A stretch of DNA of 39,277 bases from Beijerinckiaceae bacterium (GCA_025459195.1 JALORF010000004.1:1-39277); one strand, 5' to 3'; positions 7,534-17,091 are shown, counted from the first letter of the stretch. Notes: a model not told the origin generated them from the letters alone. Numbers and translations are program-made.

Positions 7534-8305
7534 GAGCAAGCCCGGGGCCGATGTGCTTCTGGCACGCCGCGCGTTGGCACTGCTGGATCTGACAGACCTC
7601 GGTGATCAGGCCAGCGAGGCCGGCACCCTGCAGCTTTGCGCGCGGGCCGTGGCGGCACCGCAGGCAGTGGCTGCCGTGTGCATCTGGCCGCAATTCGTCA
7701 GCCTCGCCCGGCGCACACTGGGCAACAGCGCGGTCAGGGTGGCGACCGTGGTGAATTTTCCTGCCGGCGGCACCAATGTCGGGCGCATTTCCGGCGACAC
7801 GACCGAGGCCATCGGCGACGGGGCCGACGAGATCGACCTGGTGATGCCCTACAAGGCTTTCCTGCAAGGTGATGCGGAGATTGCCGCCGACATGATCGCC
7901 GAGATCAAGGCGATCTGCGGATCGACACTGCTCAAGGTCATTCTCGAAACCGGAGCCTATCCCGATATCGCCAGCATCCGGGCGGCCAGCGATCTCGCGA
8001 TCCGGGCCGGGGCTGATTTCATCAAGACCTCGACGGGCAAGATCCCGCAGTCGGCCACACCCGAAGCGGTGCGCGCCATGCTGGAAGCCATCAAGGCCAG
8101 CCATCAGCCCGTGGGCCTGAAGCCGTCAGGCGGTATCCGCACGCTGGCGGACGCAAAAGTCTATCTCGATCTGGCGGACGAGATCATGGGTCCGTCCTGG
8201 GCCAACCCGCGCACCTTCCGGTTCGGAGCCAGCGGGCTGCATCAGGTGCTGGTGGATGTGATTGGCGGCCAGGCAGGCAGCGAAAGCGGCGACGGGGTTT
8301 ATTGA
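7526..8305 (+). CDS. deoC: Deoxyribose-phosphate aldolase
   Basis: It cleaves 2-deoxyribose-5-phosphate to acetaldehyde and glyceraldehyde-3-phosphate, taking deoxynucleoside sugars into central metabolism. The 259-residue protein is a class I TIM-barrel aldolase. Key segments are [26 protein letters not shown] with the proton-relay Lys, DFIKTSTGK with the Schiff-base lysine, and [10 protein letters not shown] with the second active-site lysine. The length matches the E. coli enzyme. The start lies inside the end of punA, and its stop shares one base with the deoA ATG. The phosphopentomutase that makes its substrate from deoxyribose-1-phosphate is not in this window. Confidence 0.95.
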   Translation: MAESKPGADVLLARRALALLDLTDLGDQASEAGTLQLCARAVAAPQAVAAVCIWPQFVSLARRTLGNSAVRVATVVNFPAGGTNVGRISGDTTEAIGDGADEIDLVMPYKAFLQGDAEIAADMIAEIKAICGSTLLKVILETGAYPDIASIRAASDLAIRAGADFIKTSTGKIPQSATPEAVRAMLEAIKASHQPVGLKPSGGIRTLADAKVYLDLADEIMGPSWANPRTFRFGASGLHQVLVDVIGGQAGSESGDGVY

Positions 8306-9627
8306 TGGGTTTTCTGCCGCAGGAGATCATCCGCCGCAAACGCGACGGGGCGGAACTGACGCCAGCCGAGATCGGCCAGATGATCGGCGGGCTCACCGAT
8401 GGCCGTGTCACCGAAGGGCAGGCCGCGGCCTTCGCCATGGCCGTGTTCTTTCGCGACATGACCACGCGCGAACGCGTGGCGTTGACCGAGGCGATGCGCG
8501 ATTCCGGCACTGTTCTGGACTGGAGCGACCTGCCGGGCCCCGCGCTCGACAAGCACTCGACCGGCGGAGTGGGCGATACGGTGTCGCTGATGCTGGGGCC
8601 TGCGGTTGCGGCCTGCGGCGGCTTTGTGCCGATGATCTCGGGGCGCGGGCTTGGCCATACGGGCGGCACGCTCGACAAGCTCGACAGCGTGCCGGGCTAC
8701 ATCACGCAGCCGGACAACGCGCTGTTCCGCAAGGTGGTGCGCGAGACCGGTTGCGCGATCATTGGCCAGACCGCCGATCTCGCACCGGCAGACAAGCGCC
8801 TCTACGGCATCCGCGACGTCACGGCGACGGTGGAATCGGTGCCGCTGATCACGGCCTCGATCCTGTCCAAGAAGCTCTCCGCCGGCCTGCATGGGCTGGC
8901 CATGGATGTGAAGACCGGCTCCGGTGCTTTCATGCCCACGCTCGAACGCTCGCGGGAGCTGGCGCGCTCTCTGGTCTCGGTGGCCAATGGGGCCGGGCTG
9001 GCGACCACGGCCCTGATCACCGACATGGACGCGCCGCTCGCCGATGCTGCGGGCAATGGGCTCGAAGTGCGCTATGCCATTGACTACCTGACCGGCGACC
9101 GGCGCGAGGCGCGGATGCACGAAGTGACGCTGGCTCTTGGGGCGGAAATGCTGGTCCTTGGCAACCTCGCCACCAGCCTGCACGATGGCCGCAGCCGGAT
9201 GGAGCGCGCGATCGCTTCGGGGGCGGCGGCCGAGGTGTTCCAGCGCATGATCAGCGCGCTGGGCGGTCCGGGCGACCTGATCTCGCGCCCTGATGCGCAT
9301 CTTCGCGCGGCGCCGCTGGTGCAGGCTGCATGGGCTTCACAGCCGGGCTTTGTCAGCGCCATCGATACCCGCGCCATCGGGATCGCCGTCGTGGAACTGG
9401 GCGGCGGGCGCGCGCGCGCCGAAGATGCGGTCGACCACGCGGTCGGATTGACCACGCTGGCGGGGCTGGGCGACGAGGTCGGCCCGAACCGGCCTCTGGC
9501 GATCATCCATGCCCGCGACGAAGCCTCCATGGCCCGCGCTGCCAGCCGCTTGGCGGCCGCCTACACGGTGTCGGAGACACGCACCGCGCCTCCGGCATCG
9601 GCCATCATCGAGCGGATCGGCGCATGA
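8305..9627 (+). CDS. deoA: Thymidine phosphorylase
   Basis: It phosphorolyses thymidine and deoxyuridine to base and deoxyribose-1-phosphate. The 440-residue protein shows the family signature [13 protein letters not shown] (phosphate binding, about 84-97), [16 protein letters not shown], and the active-site segment [19 protein letters not shown]. The N-terminal helical domain ([16 protein letters not shown]) is complete. I chose ATG 8305; a TTG codon directly before it is an alternative that would add one residue. It overlaps deoC by one base and the next gene by four. Pyrimidine-nucleoside phosphorylase (Pdp) of broader specificity is possible, but DeoA length and motifs fit better. Confidence 0.94.
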   Translation: MGFLPQEIIRRKRDGAELTPAEIGQMIGGLTDGRVTEGQAAAFAMAVFFRDMTTRERVALTEAMRDSGTVLDWSDLPGPALDKHSTGGVGDTVSLMLGPAVAACGGFVPMISGRGLGHTGGTLDKLDSVPGYITQPDNALFRKVVRETGCAIIGQTADLAPADKRLYGIRDVTATVESVPLITASILSKKLSAGLHGLAMDVKTGSGAFMPTLERSRELARSLVSVANGAGLATTALITDMDAPLADAAGNGLEVRYAIDYLTGDRREARMHEVTLALGAEMLVLGNLATSLHDGRSRMERAIASGAAAEVFQRMISALGGPGDLISRPDAHLRAAPLVQAAWASQPGFVSAIDTRAIGIAVVELGGGRARAEDAVDHAVGLTTLAGLGDEVGPNRPLAIIHARDEASMARAASRLAAAYTVSETRTAPPASAIIERIGA

Positions 9628-10568
9628 GCCTGCTGATCGCCATGACCGGCTGGGATCTGGAAAGCTGGCGGCAGCGCTTCCAGCGGCATCTGCCGGGCTT
9701 CGAGATCGTTGCGCTGGGCGAGGCGTTCGACCGGCGCAATGTGCGCTTCGCGGCGAGCTGGAAACACCCGCAAGGCGCGCTGGCCGGCTTGCCGCGCCTT
9801 GAAGCGATCTTTTCGCTGGGAGCCGGCGTCGACCATCTGTTCGCCGACCGGAGCCTGCCGGATGTGGCGCTGGCGCGGGTGGTGGACCCCGACCTGACGG
9901 CGCGGATGAGCGAATATGTCGCGCTGCACTGCCTGATCGCCTTGCGCCAGCAGCGGCGCTATGACCGCCAGCAGCGGGAGGCGGCCTGGATCGACGACCG
10001 GAACCAGCCCGCCGCGCGCGATGTCCGCGTCGGCATCCTGGGCATGGGCGTGCTCGGCCTCGATGCCGCCGGCAAACTGATGGCGCTGGGCTTCGATGTG
10101 GCCGCCTGGAGCCGGACCGCGCGCGACGTGCAGGGCCTTGCCAGTTTCGCTGGCGCGGAGGGGCTGAAGCCGTTTCTGGCCCGCACCGACATCCTGGTGA
10201 ACCTCTTGCCGGCCACGCCGGACACGGACGGCCTTCTCAACCGCAGCCTCTTCACCGAGCTGGCGCGCGACGGGCGGTTGGGCGCACCGGTGCTCATCAA
10301 TGCCGGGCGCGGGGCCTCGCAGGATGAGGACGACATCCTCGCCTGCCTCGATGACGGCACCTTGAGCCACGCCACACTCGATGTGTTCCGCACCGAGCCC
10401 TTGCCTGCCACCTCCCGCTTCTGGACACATCCAGCCGTCACGGTCACGCCGCACAATGCGGCAATGAGCGACCCGGAGGCGATCTGCGCCCTGATCGCCC
10501 GCCAGATCGACCGGCTGGAACGCGGCCTGCCGCTGGAATACCCGGTCGAGCGGGCGCGGGGGTATTGA
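9624..10568 (+). CDS. GhrA-like NAD(P)-dependent D-2-hydroxyacid dehydrogenase
   Basis: This 314-residue protein belongs to the glyoxylate/hydroxypyruvate reductase A group of D-2-hydroxyacid dehydrogenases. Features: [10 protein letters not shown] (substrate-loop region), Rossmann motif GILGMGVLG near residue 137, LINAGRG with the catalytic Arg, a Glu-bearing LDVFRTEPL, and TPHNAA with the catalytic His. It is translationally coupled to deoA by an ATGA overlap, so it is part of the nucleoside operon. Its substrate there is unknown; hydroxypyruvate or glyoxylate reduction is the family guess. It is the last gene before rpsO. Confidence 0.88.
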   Translation: MSLLIAMTGWDLESWRQRFQRHLPGFEIVALGEAFDRRNVRFAASWKHPQGALAGLPRLEAIFSLGAGVDHLFADRSLPDVALARVVDPDLTARMSEYVALHCLIALRQQRRYDRQQREAAWIDDRNQPAARDVRVGILGMGVLGLDAAGKLMALGFDVAAWSRTARDVQGLASFAGAEGLKPFLARTDILVNLLPATPDTDGLLNRSLFTELARDGRLGAPVLINAGRGASQDEDDILACLDDGTLSHATLDVFRTEPLPATSRFWTHPAVTVTPHNAAMSDPEAICALIARQIDRLERGLPLEYPVERARGY

Positions 10569-10637
10569 CGGGCCTGTGGCGCGCCAAGCGCCGATTTTGC
10601 TGGCCTTGCCAGCCATTCTCGCCTATAGCGCAGCCGT

Positions 10638-10656
10638 CCGGAGACATGATCTCCGG
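10638..10656 (+). promoter_or_regulatory. Hairpin in the rpsO leader
   Basis: A perfect 7-bp stem (CCGGAGA with TCTCCGG) closes the loop CATGA. It lies 12 bases after a TATAGC that could be the -10 box of the rpsO promoter (10624-10629), so it would be near the 5' end of the leader. It is a candidate part of the S15 autoregulatory site known from rpsO leaders in other bacteria; no homologous structure could be compared here. Confidence 0.4.
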
Positions 10657-10703
10657 CGCCCGACCCTGCTGGACGACATCCCGGCCGGGCCGTTTCTGAA
10701 ACC

Positions 10704-10716
10704 CCTTTTCGAAAGG
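10704..10716 (+). promoter_or_regulatory. Hairpin covering the rpsO ribosome-binding site
   Basis: CCTTT (10704-10708) can pair with AAAGG (10712-10716) across a three-base loop. AAAGG is the core of the Shine-Dalgarno sequence eight bases before the rpsO ATG. Pairing would hide the ribosome-binding site and offers a simple switch for translational repression. Confidence 0.45.
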
Positions 10717-10724
10717 ATGACACG

Positions 10725-10994
10725 ATGTCGATTTCGGCAGAGCGCAAGACCGCGCTCGTTTCTGAATATGCCACCAAGGCCGGCGATACCGGCTCTCCGG
10801 AAGTCCAGGTTGCGATCCTCACCGAGCGCATCAACAACCTGACCGGTCACTTCAAGAGCCACGTCAAGGACAACCATTCGCGCCGCGGCCTGCTCAAGAT
10901 GGTCTCGCAGCGCCGTTCGCTGCTCGACTATGTCAAGGGCAAGGACGAGGCCCGCTACCGCAGCCTGATCGAGAAGCTCGGCATCCGCCGCTGA
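10725..10994 (+). CDS. rpsO: 30S ribosomal protein S15
   Basis: This is a primary 16S rRNA-binding protein of the small-subunit platform. The 89 residues match the family length exactly. The start [18 protein letters not shown], the [20 protein letters not shown] block, and the rRNA-contact [21 protein letters not shown] are all canonical. It has its own leader with two hairpins and ends 12 bases before a strong terminator. rpsO-pnp order is conserved in proteobacteria. The protein usually represses its own translation. Confidence 0.98.
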   Translation: MSISAERKTALVSEYATKAGDTGSPEVQVAILTERINNLTGHFKSHVKDNHSRRGLLKMVSQRRSLLDYVKGKDEARYRSLIEKLGIRR

Positions 10995-11006
10995 TCGATC
11001 ACCCGG

Positions 11007-11040
11007 CCCGGGATGGTGCTTCGGCACCGCCCGGGTTTTT
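11007..11040 (+). terminator. Rho-independent terminator after rpsO
   Basis: The stem runs from CCCGGG (11007-11012) and GGTGC (11015-11019) through a TTCG loop to GCACC (11024-11028) and CCGGG (11031-11035), with a two-base imperfect patch. TTTTT follows directly. It begins 12 bases after the stop. As in E. coli, some read-through into pnp is likely. Confidence 0.88.
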
Positions 11041-11076
11041 GCCTTCCGGACAGGCGCACAGGGTGCCTGCCCGTTT

Positions 11077-11153
11077 GAACCAAGGCCGCTGCCCCCGGGC
11101 GCGCACAGGGCCATGGTTCGGTCCATCAAGCCACTTGTCCTCCGGGAGGCAAG
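11077..11153 (+). promoter_or_regulatory. Structured pnp leader
   Basis: Two inverted repeats lie between the rpsO terminator and pnp. GAACCAAGGC (11077-11086) and GCCATGGTTC (11110-11119) pair at 9 of 10 positions. CTTG-T-CCTCC and GGAGG-CAAG form a tight hairpin at 11134-11153. The pnp ATG has only a weak Shine-Dalgarno sequence. In E. coli, RNase III cleaves a leader stem and PNPase then represses its own mRNA; a similar role is inferred here. Confidence 0.4.
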
Positions 11154-11275
11154 CGTCCATGGACAGGATCGCCAACCACTGGATCGCTGCCAGTCGTTCG
11201 CCGTCTTGCCCATGGTTGCCAGTCCCGGAATGCAGGCAGGCTTGCACCTGCGCCCGCGATGAAAGCTGAAAAACC

Positions 11276-13516
11276 ATGTTCGATATCCAGACTGAAGAAC
11301 TGATCTGGGGCGGCCGCAAGCTGACCCTGGAAACCGGCAAGGTCGCCCGCCAGGCCGACGGCTCGGTGATGGTCACCTATGGCGAGACCGTGCTGCTCGC
11401 CACCGTCGTGTCGGCCAAGGAGCCGAAGCCGGGCATCGATTTCTTCCCGCTGACCGTGAACTACCAGGAAAAGGCCTTTGCGGCCGGTCGCATCCCCGGT
11501 GGCTATTTCAAGCGCGAAGGCCGCCCCAGCGAGCGTGAAACGCTGATCTCGCGCCTGATCGACCGCCCCATCCGCCCGCTCTTTGCCGATGGCTACCGCA
11601 ATGACACGCAGGTCGTGGTGACCGTGCTCCAGCACGATCTCGAAAACGATCCGGACGTGCCGGCAATGATCGGTGCCTCCGCCGCCCTGACGCTGTCCGG
11701 CGTGCCTTTCATGGGCCCGGTCGGCGCTGCCAAGGTCGGCTACATCAACGGCCAGCTCAAGCTGAACCCGACCTCTGCCGAACTCAAGGAATCGGATCTC
11801 GACCTCACCGTCGCCGGCACCCAGGATGCGGTGCTGATGGTGGAATCGGAAGCCAAGGAACTGGGCGAAGAGATCATGCTCCAGGCCGTCATGTTCGGCC
11901 ACAAGCATTTCCAGCCCGTGATCGACGCGATCATCCGCCTCGCCGAGAAGGCCGCCAAGGAGCCGCGCGACTACACCGCGCCGGATCATTCCGCGGTCGA
12001 GAAGGCCCTGATGAAGATCGCCGAAAAGGATCTGCGCAAGGCCTACAAGATCACCACCAAGCAGGATCGCTACAAGGCCGTGGACGCCGTCAAGGACAAG
12101 GTCATGTCGACCATGTTCCCCGAAGGCGGCGAAGCCAAGTTCGACAAGGACCAGGTCAAGGCCGTGTTCAAGGACGCGCAGGCCAAGGTCGTGCGCTTCA
12201 ACATTCTCGATGACGGCATCCGCATCGATGGCCGCGACGTCAGGACGGTCCGCAAGATCGTGTCGGAAGTCGGCATCCTGCCACGCACCCATGGCTCGGC
12301 GCTGTTCACGCGCGGCGAGACCCAGGCGCTGGTCGTGGCCACGCTCGGCACCGGCGATGACGAGCAGTACATCGACGAGCTGGAAGGCACCCGCAAGGAA
12401 ACCTTCCTGCTGCACTACAACTTCCCGCCCTATTCGGTCGGCGAGACCGGCCGCATGGGCTCGCCCGGCCGCCGCGAAATCGGCCACGGCAAGCTCGCCT
12501 GGCGTGCCATCCGCCCGATGCTGCCGGCGCACCACGAGTTCCCCTACACGCTGCGTCTGGTCTCCGAGATCACCGAGTCGAATGGCTCGTCCTCGATGGC
12601 CACAGTGTGCGGTTCCTCGCTGGCGCTGATGGACGCGGGTGTTCCGCTGAAGCGTCCGGTCGCCGGCATCGCCATGGGCCTGATCCTCGAAGGCAAGCGC
12701 TTTGCCGTGCTGTCGGACATCCTGGGTGACGAAGATCACCTCGGCGACATGGACTTCAAGGTGGCGGGCACCGAGAACGGCATCACCTCGCTGCAGATGG
12801 ACATCAAGATCGCCGGCATCACCGAAGAGATCATGCAGGTGGCCCTGACGCAGGCGAAGGATGGCCGCCTTCACATCCTGAGCGAGATGGCGAATGCGCT
12901 GACCTCGGCCCGCTCCGAGCTTGGTCAGTTCGCACCGCGCATCGAGACGATGAAGATCCCGGTCGACAAGATCCGCGAAGTCATCGGTTCGGGCGGCAAG
13001 ATCATCCGCGAAATCGTCGAAAAGACCGGCGCGAAGATCAACATCGAGGATGACGGCACCGTCAAGATCGCCTCTGCCGATGGCAAGTCGATCGAGGCCG
13101 CCATCAAGTGGATCAAGTCGATCGTGTCCGAGCCGGAAGTCGGCGTGATCTATGAAGGCACGGTCGTGAAGACCATGGAGTTTGGTGCCTTCGTCAACTT
13201 CTTCGGTGCCAAGGACGGCCTGATCCACATCTCCGAACTGGCCCCGCAGCGCGTGGCCAAGGTCAACGACGTGGTCAAGGAAGGCGACAAGGTCAAGGTC
13301 AAGCTGCTCGGCTTCGACGAGCGCGGCAAGATCCGCCTGTCGATGAAGGTCGTCGACCAGGAAACCGGCGAGGACATCACCGACAAGATCAAGGCCCAGC
13401 GCGATGCCGAGCGGGCCGAGCGCGGCGAAGGCCCGGAAGAGGAGCGCGAGGAGCGCTCCGAGCGTCCGCGCCGGGATGATCGCGGGGGCCGCGACCGTCG
13501 CCCTCGCCGCGATTGA
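11276..13516 (+). CDS. pnp: Polyribonucleotide nucleotidyltransferase (PNPase)
   Basis: PNPase is the phosphorolytic 3'-to-5' exoribonuclease of RNA turnover and a degradosome partner. The 746-residue protein has two RNase PH domains: the first starts near residue 12 and carries [21 protein letters not shown], the second begins around residue 315 ([11 protein letters not shown]). A linker helical domain lies between them. A KH domain ([15 protein letters not shown], near 570) and an S1 domain ([21 protein letters not shown], near 625) follow. The C-terminus is an alternating acidic/arginine-rich tail of about 40 residues absent from E. coli PNPase; such tails occur in alphaproteobacteria. It has its own leader and a stem-loop after the stop. 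Confidence 0.98.
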   Translation: MFDIQTEELIWGGRKLTLETGKVARQADGSVMVTYGETVLLATVVSAKEPKPGIDFFPLTVNYQEKAFAAGRIPGGYFKREGRPSERETLISRLIDRPIRPLFADGYRNDTQVVVTVLQHDLENDPDVPAMIGASAALTLSGVPFMGPVGAAKVGYINGQLKLNPTSAELKESDLDLTVAGTQDAVLMVESEAKELGEEIMLQAVMFGHKHFQPVIDAIIRLAEKAAKEPRDYTAPDHSAVEKALMKIAEKDLRKAYKITTKQDRYKAVDAVKDKVMSTMFPEGGEAKFDKDQVKAVFKDAQAKVVRFNILDDGIRIDGRDVRTVRKIVSEVGILPRTHGSALFTRGETQALVVATLGTGDDEQYIDELEGTRKETFLLHYNFPPYSVGETGRMGSPGRREIGHGKLAWRAIRPMLPAHHEFPYTLRLVSEITESNGSSSMATVCGSSLALMDAGVPLKRPVAGIAMGLILEGKRFAVLSDILGDEDHLGDMDFKVAGTENGITSLQMDIKIAGITEEIMQVALTQAKDGRLHILSEMANALTSARSELGQFAPRIETMKIPVDKIREVIGSGGKIIREIVEKTGAKINIEDDGTVKIASADGKSIEAAIKWIKSIVSEPEVGVIYEGTVVKTMEFGAFVNFFGAKDGLIHISELAPQRVAKVNDVVKEGDKVKVKLLGFDERGKIRLSMKVVDQETGEDITDKIKAQRDAERAERGEGPEEEREERSERPRRDDRGGRDRRPRRD

Positions 13517-13537
13517 TCCATCATCACGCCAAGATCG

Positions 13538-13562
13538 ATGGCCGGGCCGCAAGCCCGGCCAT
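13538..13562 (+). terminator. Stem-loop after pnp
   Basis: A perfect 10-bp stem ATGGCCGGGC/GCCCGGCCAT surrounds the loop CGCAA, 21 bases after the pnp stop. The following TCTCGTTC is only partly T-rich, so it may terminate weakly or protect the mRNA end. The arms resemble the core of the REP-like palindromes near 440 and 555, but the flanks differ. Confidence 0.6.
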
Positions 13563-13596
13563 TCTCGTTCGCACGCTGTCCTGATCAGGAAACCGG

Positions 13597-14808
13597 ATGA
13601 CCAGACTGCGCCCTGACACGCTGGCCATGACCGCGACCCTCGCCATGCTGACGGCGCTGGGGCCGCTGGCGACGGATTTCTATCTGCCGTCCGTGCCGGA
13701 GATCGCGCGGGTTTTCGATGCCGGCACCGCCGGTGCGCAAGCCACCTTGTCAGCCTTCCTGTTCGGCTTTGCCGCCGGGCAGATCATTTACGGGCCCCTG
13801 TCCGACAGGCTTGGCAGGAAGCCCGTGCTGCTGGCAGGGCTTGCGCTGTTCATCGCAGCGACGATCGCCTGCGCCCTCGCCGTCTCCATCGACATGCTGA
13901 TCGGCGCGCGCTTCGTCCAGGCGCTTGGGGCATCAGGGCCGATCGTGCTGGGCCGCGCCATGGTGCGCGATCTGTATGAAGGGCCGCGCGCAGGCCAGGA
14001 ACTGGCCCGCATGGGCATGATCATGGGCGTGGTGCCGGCGATTGCGCCGGTTCTGGGCGGCGTGCTCCAGGATGCGTTCGGCTGGCGTTCGACCTTTCTC
14101 GCCTCGCTGGCCTTCGCCAGTGCGCTGGCGCTGTGGATCACGCTGGCACTGCCCGAGACCAACACCCGCAAGCTCAGCGAGCCGCTCTCGTTGATGGCCA
14201 TCATCAGGGGCTTCGGCACGTTGCTGCAGAATCGCGCCTACCGGGCCTATGTCGGGCTGGTCAGCCTTGCCTATGGCGGCTTGTTCGCCTTCATTTCGGG
14301 CTCGTCCTTCGTGCTGATGGGCGTTTACGGGCTGTCGCCGGTGGCCTTCGGGCTGTCCTTCGCCTTCGGTGTCCTCGGATTCATCAGCGGCACGATCCTC
14401 GCGCAGAAGCTGGTGCCGGCGCGCGGTCTGGATGGGGTGATCCGCATCGGCGTGATGTGCCTGGCCGGAGGCGGGGTGCTGATGCTGGCGTTGACGGCAT
14501 TCGGCACAGGCTCGTCGCTGGAGATCACAGTGCCGATGGCGCTCTATGCGATGGGCGTCGGGTTGACCATGCCGCAGGGCCAGGCCGCCGCGATGATGCC
14601 GTTTCCGGAGCGGGCCGGCTCGGCGTCCTCGTGCCTCGGCCTGTGCCAGATGATCTTTGCCGCCTGTGTCGGACTGTTGATCGGGCGCGTTCTGACCGGC
14701 TCGGCCCTGCCGTTGCCGATCATCATCACGCTGATCGGGGTCGCGGCGCTGGTGCTGTTTCAGGCCACGCGCGGCATTCGGGCGGAAGCGCTTGCCGGCA
14801 AGGGCTGA
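13597..14808 (+). CDS. Bcr/CflA-family multidrug efflux MFS transporter
   Basis: This 403-residue inner-membrane proton antiporter is of the 12-helix DHA1 drug-efflux type. The opening LGPLATDFYLPSVPEI is characteristic of the Bcr/CflA group. Motif A between helices 2 and 3 reads GPLSDRLGRKPVLL, and the helix 4 Arg sits in GARFVQALGASGP. Motif C-like GVVPAIAPVLGG marks antiporters. A good AGGA precedes the ATG. The substrate cannot be told. It ends face to face with the penicillin-binding protein gene, four bases apart, in a shared hairpin. Confidence 0.92.
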   Translation: MTRLRPDTLAMTATLAMLTALGPLATDFYLPSVPEIARVFDAGTAGAQATLSAFLFGFAAGQIIYGPLSDRLGRKPVLLAGLALFIAATIACALAVSIDMLIGARFVQALGASGPIVLGRAMVRDLYEGPRAGQELARMGMIMGVVPAIAPVLGGVLQDAFGWRSTFLASLAFASALALWITLALPETNTRKLSEPLSLMAIIRGFGTLLQNRAYRAYVGLVSLAYGGLFAFISGSSFVLMGVYGLSPVAFGLSFAFGVLGFISGTILAQKLVPARGLDGVIRIGVMCLAGGGVLMLALTAFGTGSSLEITVPMALYAMGVGLTMPQGQAAAMMPFPERAGSASSCLGLCQMIFAACVGLLIGRVLTGSALPLPIIITLIGVAALVLFQATRGIRAEALAGKG

Positions 14809-14819
14809 TCGGTCAGCCC
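14802..14819. terminator. Shared hairpin at two convergent stop codons
   Basis: GGGCTGA and TCAGCCC pair perfectly around the tetraloop TCGG. The TGA of the efflux gene is the last three bases of the left arm, and the reverse-strand TGA of the penicillin-binding protein gene is the first three bases of the right arm. Neither direction has a T run, so termination would have to be weak or Rho-assisted. Confidence 0.6.
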
Positions 14820-16984
14820 CCGAAAAGCCGTTCGAAGAAGCTCTTTTCCTGCGGCGGCACACGGCCACGTTCGGCGCCGACGGCGGCGGGCGGCATCGGG
14901 CGGGCATTGGCCATGGGGGCACCCTGGGGCTGTGGCGCTCCGAACGGCGCAAAGCCCGGCGATGTGCGCCAGAGCCCGCCGGGCAGGCCTTGCGGCTGCG
15001 CGCCCTGCAGCGCCGAGCGCATGAACCGGCCCCAGATTTCCGAAGGCAGGCCGCCACCGGACACCCGCTTCATGGGGGAGTTGTCGTCATTGCCCAGCCA
15101 GACGCTGGCCACGAGCCGGCTGGTGTAGCCCACGAACCAGGCATCGCGGAAATCCTGCGTCGTGCCGGTCTTGCCGCCCGCTTCCCAGCCCGGGATCTCG
15201 GCCTTGCGCCCGGTGCCGGTCAGCAATGTCTCGCGCATCATGCCGTTGATCATGGGCAGGCGCGCGGCATCGATCACCGGGCCGATGCCGGAACCCTCGC
15301 GCTTGTAGAGCACCTTGCCGTTGGCTGCCTTGACCTCGCGGATGATGTAGGGCGTCACGCCCTGTCCGCCATTGGCGAAGGCGGCAAAGGCGGCCGTCAT
15401 CTCCAGCGGCGTGACCTCGGAGGTTCCCAGCGCCAGCGAGGCATTGGCCTGAAGCGGCGAGGCGATGCCGAGGCGCTGCGCCACACGCACCACCGAACGC
15501 GGCGAAACCTCCTGCCCGAGCTTGACCGCCACCGTGTTGAGCGACAGTGACAGGGCGGTCTGCAACGTGACGGGGCCCCGGAAATCGCGCGAATAGTTCT
15601 CCGGCGACCAGCCACGCACGGTGACGGGCGAATCGTCCCGGATCGTGTCGGGTGTCAGGCCGGCCTCGATGGCGGCGAGATAGACGAATGGCTTGAACGA
15701 CGAGCCGGGCTGCCGGCGCGCAGCGGTGGCGCGGTTGAACTGGCTGCGGGCATAGCTGCGGCCACCAACCAGCGCCCTGACCGCGCCATCAGGGGCCATG
15801 GCCACCATGGCACCCTGCGAGACGCCCTGCTTTGCTCCCTCGCGGGCCAGCGCCTCCGTGAGCGCTGTTTCCGCCGCAAGCTGGATGCGCGGATCGATCG
15901 AGGTCAGCACGGTGACATCGCCCTCGACTGCTCCGATGAAATCATCGAGCACATCGATCACATAGTCGGCGGAATAGGCGATGGTGTTGGGGCCGTCACG
16001 CTCGACCGCCTCGGCCGGCTCGACCAGCGCTGCCTTGGCGGAGCCTTCGGTGATCACGCCCTGCTCGACCATGGCGGCGATCACCATCTGGGCGCGGCGC
16101 TCGGCTGCGGCCGGGTTGCGGTTCGGTGCCAGCCGCGAAGGGGCCTGCACCAGACCGGCCAGCATCGCCGCCTCGGCGACGTTGACCGCGCGGGCAGACT
16201 TGCCGAAATAGCGCTGGGCGGCGGCCTCGACCCCGTAGGCACCCGAGCCGAAATAGACGCGGTTGAGATAAAGTTCGAGAATCTGGTCCTTGGTGTAGGT
16301 GCGTTCGAGCCAGACCGCGAGGATCGCCTCCTGAATCTTGCGCGAGAGGGTCCGGTCCTGGGTGAGGAACAGATTCTTGGCGAGTTGCTGGGTCAGCGTC
16401 GAGCCGCCCTGCGCGACGCCGCGCGAGCTGAGATTGCGCACCATCGCGCGGGTGATGCCGATCGGATCGAGCCCGAAATGGCTGTAGAAGCGCCGGTCCT
16501 CGATAGCCACGAAGGCCCGAGGCAGCGTCGGCGGCAGTTCCTTGATCGACACGGTGCGACCGCCGGTTTCGCCGCGATTGGCAATCAGCGTGCCATCCGC
16601 CGACAGGATGGCGATGTTCGGCGGGCGCTTGGGCACCGTGAGCTGGTCGATGGGCGGCAACTGCGCCGCATGGTAGGCAATCACGCCGCCAAGACCCATC
16701 ACACCCCACAGGCCAAGCACGAGCGACCAATAGGTGAGCCGCCCCAGAAGCGAGCCCCGCCGGGCACGCTTGCGCTTGCGCGGCGGGTCAGGCTCCGCAC
16801 CCCGGCCGCCACGACCGGTGCCCTGCGATCCGCGCGATCCGCCAGCCTTGCGGTGTGGCGCGACACGGTCCTCGGCCGACAGGCGCAGGTCTTCGCGCAC
16901 AGGTCCGCGCGATCTGCCGTCGCCAAAGGTCGGTTCGCGCCGCGTCCCGTCTCGGTCAGCCATGTCTGCTTGCGCCTTGCCCAT
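14813..16984 (-). CDS. Bifunctional penicillin-binding protein, PBP1A class
   Basis: It polymerises lipid II and cross-links peptidoglycan at the outer face of the inner membrane. The 723 residues comprise a basic, Gly/Arg-rich cytoplasmic tail (about 1-80, ending RKRKRARRG), one membrane helix (about 82-105), and a GT51 transglycosylase with catalytic Glu162 in IEDRRFYSHFG and GGSTLTQQLAKN at 193-204. The transpeptidase domain has Ser428 in SSFK (428-431), the SLN motif, and KTGTT. A Pro/Gln-rich tail closes it. The start could also be the ATG seven codons later (16963), which has a comparable ribosome-binding site. It follows trxA on the same strand, but a 107-base gap suggests its own promoter. 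MrcA/PbpC-type naming is not resolved here. Confidence 0.94.
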   Translation of the reverse strand: MGKAQADMADRDGTRREPTFGDGRSRGPVREDLRLSAEDRVAPHRKAGGSRGSQGTGRGGRGAEPDPPRKRKRARRGSLLGRLTYWSLVLGLWGVMGLGGVIAYHAAQLPPIDQLTVPKRPPNIAILSADGTLIANRGETGGRTVSIKELPPTLPRAFVAIEDRRFYSHFGLDPIGITRAMVRNLSSRGVAQGGSTLTQQLAKNLFLTQDRTLSRKIQEAILAVWLERTYTKDQILELYLNRVYFGSGAYGVEAAAQRYFGKSARAVNVAEAAMLAGLVQAPSRLAPNRNPAAAERRAQMVIAAMVEQGVITEGSAKAALVEPAEAVERDGPNTIAYSADYVIDVLDDFIGAVEGDVTVLTSIDPRIQLAAETALTEALAREGAKQGVSQGAMVAMAPDGAVRALVGGRSYARSQFNRATAARRQPGSSFKPFVYLAAIEAGLTPDTIRDDSPVTVRGWSPENYSRDFRGPVTLQTALSLSLNTVAVKLGQEVSPRSVVRVAQRLGIASPLQANASLALGTSEVTPLEMTAAFAAFANGGQGVTPYIIREVKAANGKVLYKREGSGIGPVIDAARLPMINGMMRETLLTGTGRKAEIPGWEAGGKTGTTQDFRDAWFVGYTSRLVASVWLGNDDNSPMKRVSGGGLPSEIWGRFMRSALQGAQPQGLPGGLWRTSPGFAPFGAPQPQGAPMANARPMPPAAVGAERGRVPPQEKSFFERLFGG

Positions 16985-17091
16985 GCATCCAGCCTTGCCG
17001 CAGCCAGCGCAGGCTGGCCGGACAAGGGCTTTCAGGGACAGTGAAACATGGCGCTTTTAAGGGTGGGTTAAGCCTGACCCTTTGCCGGGGC

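Noticed and set aside
11126-13552. An 808-codon open frame antisense to pnp
   Set aside because: It mirrors pnp on the other strand and has a repetitive composition rich in Asp, His, Leu and Gly, as expected from high-GC codon bias. It shows no domain or start signal.
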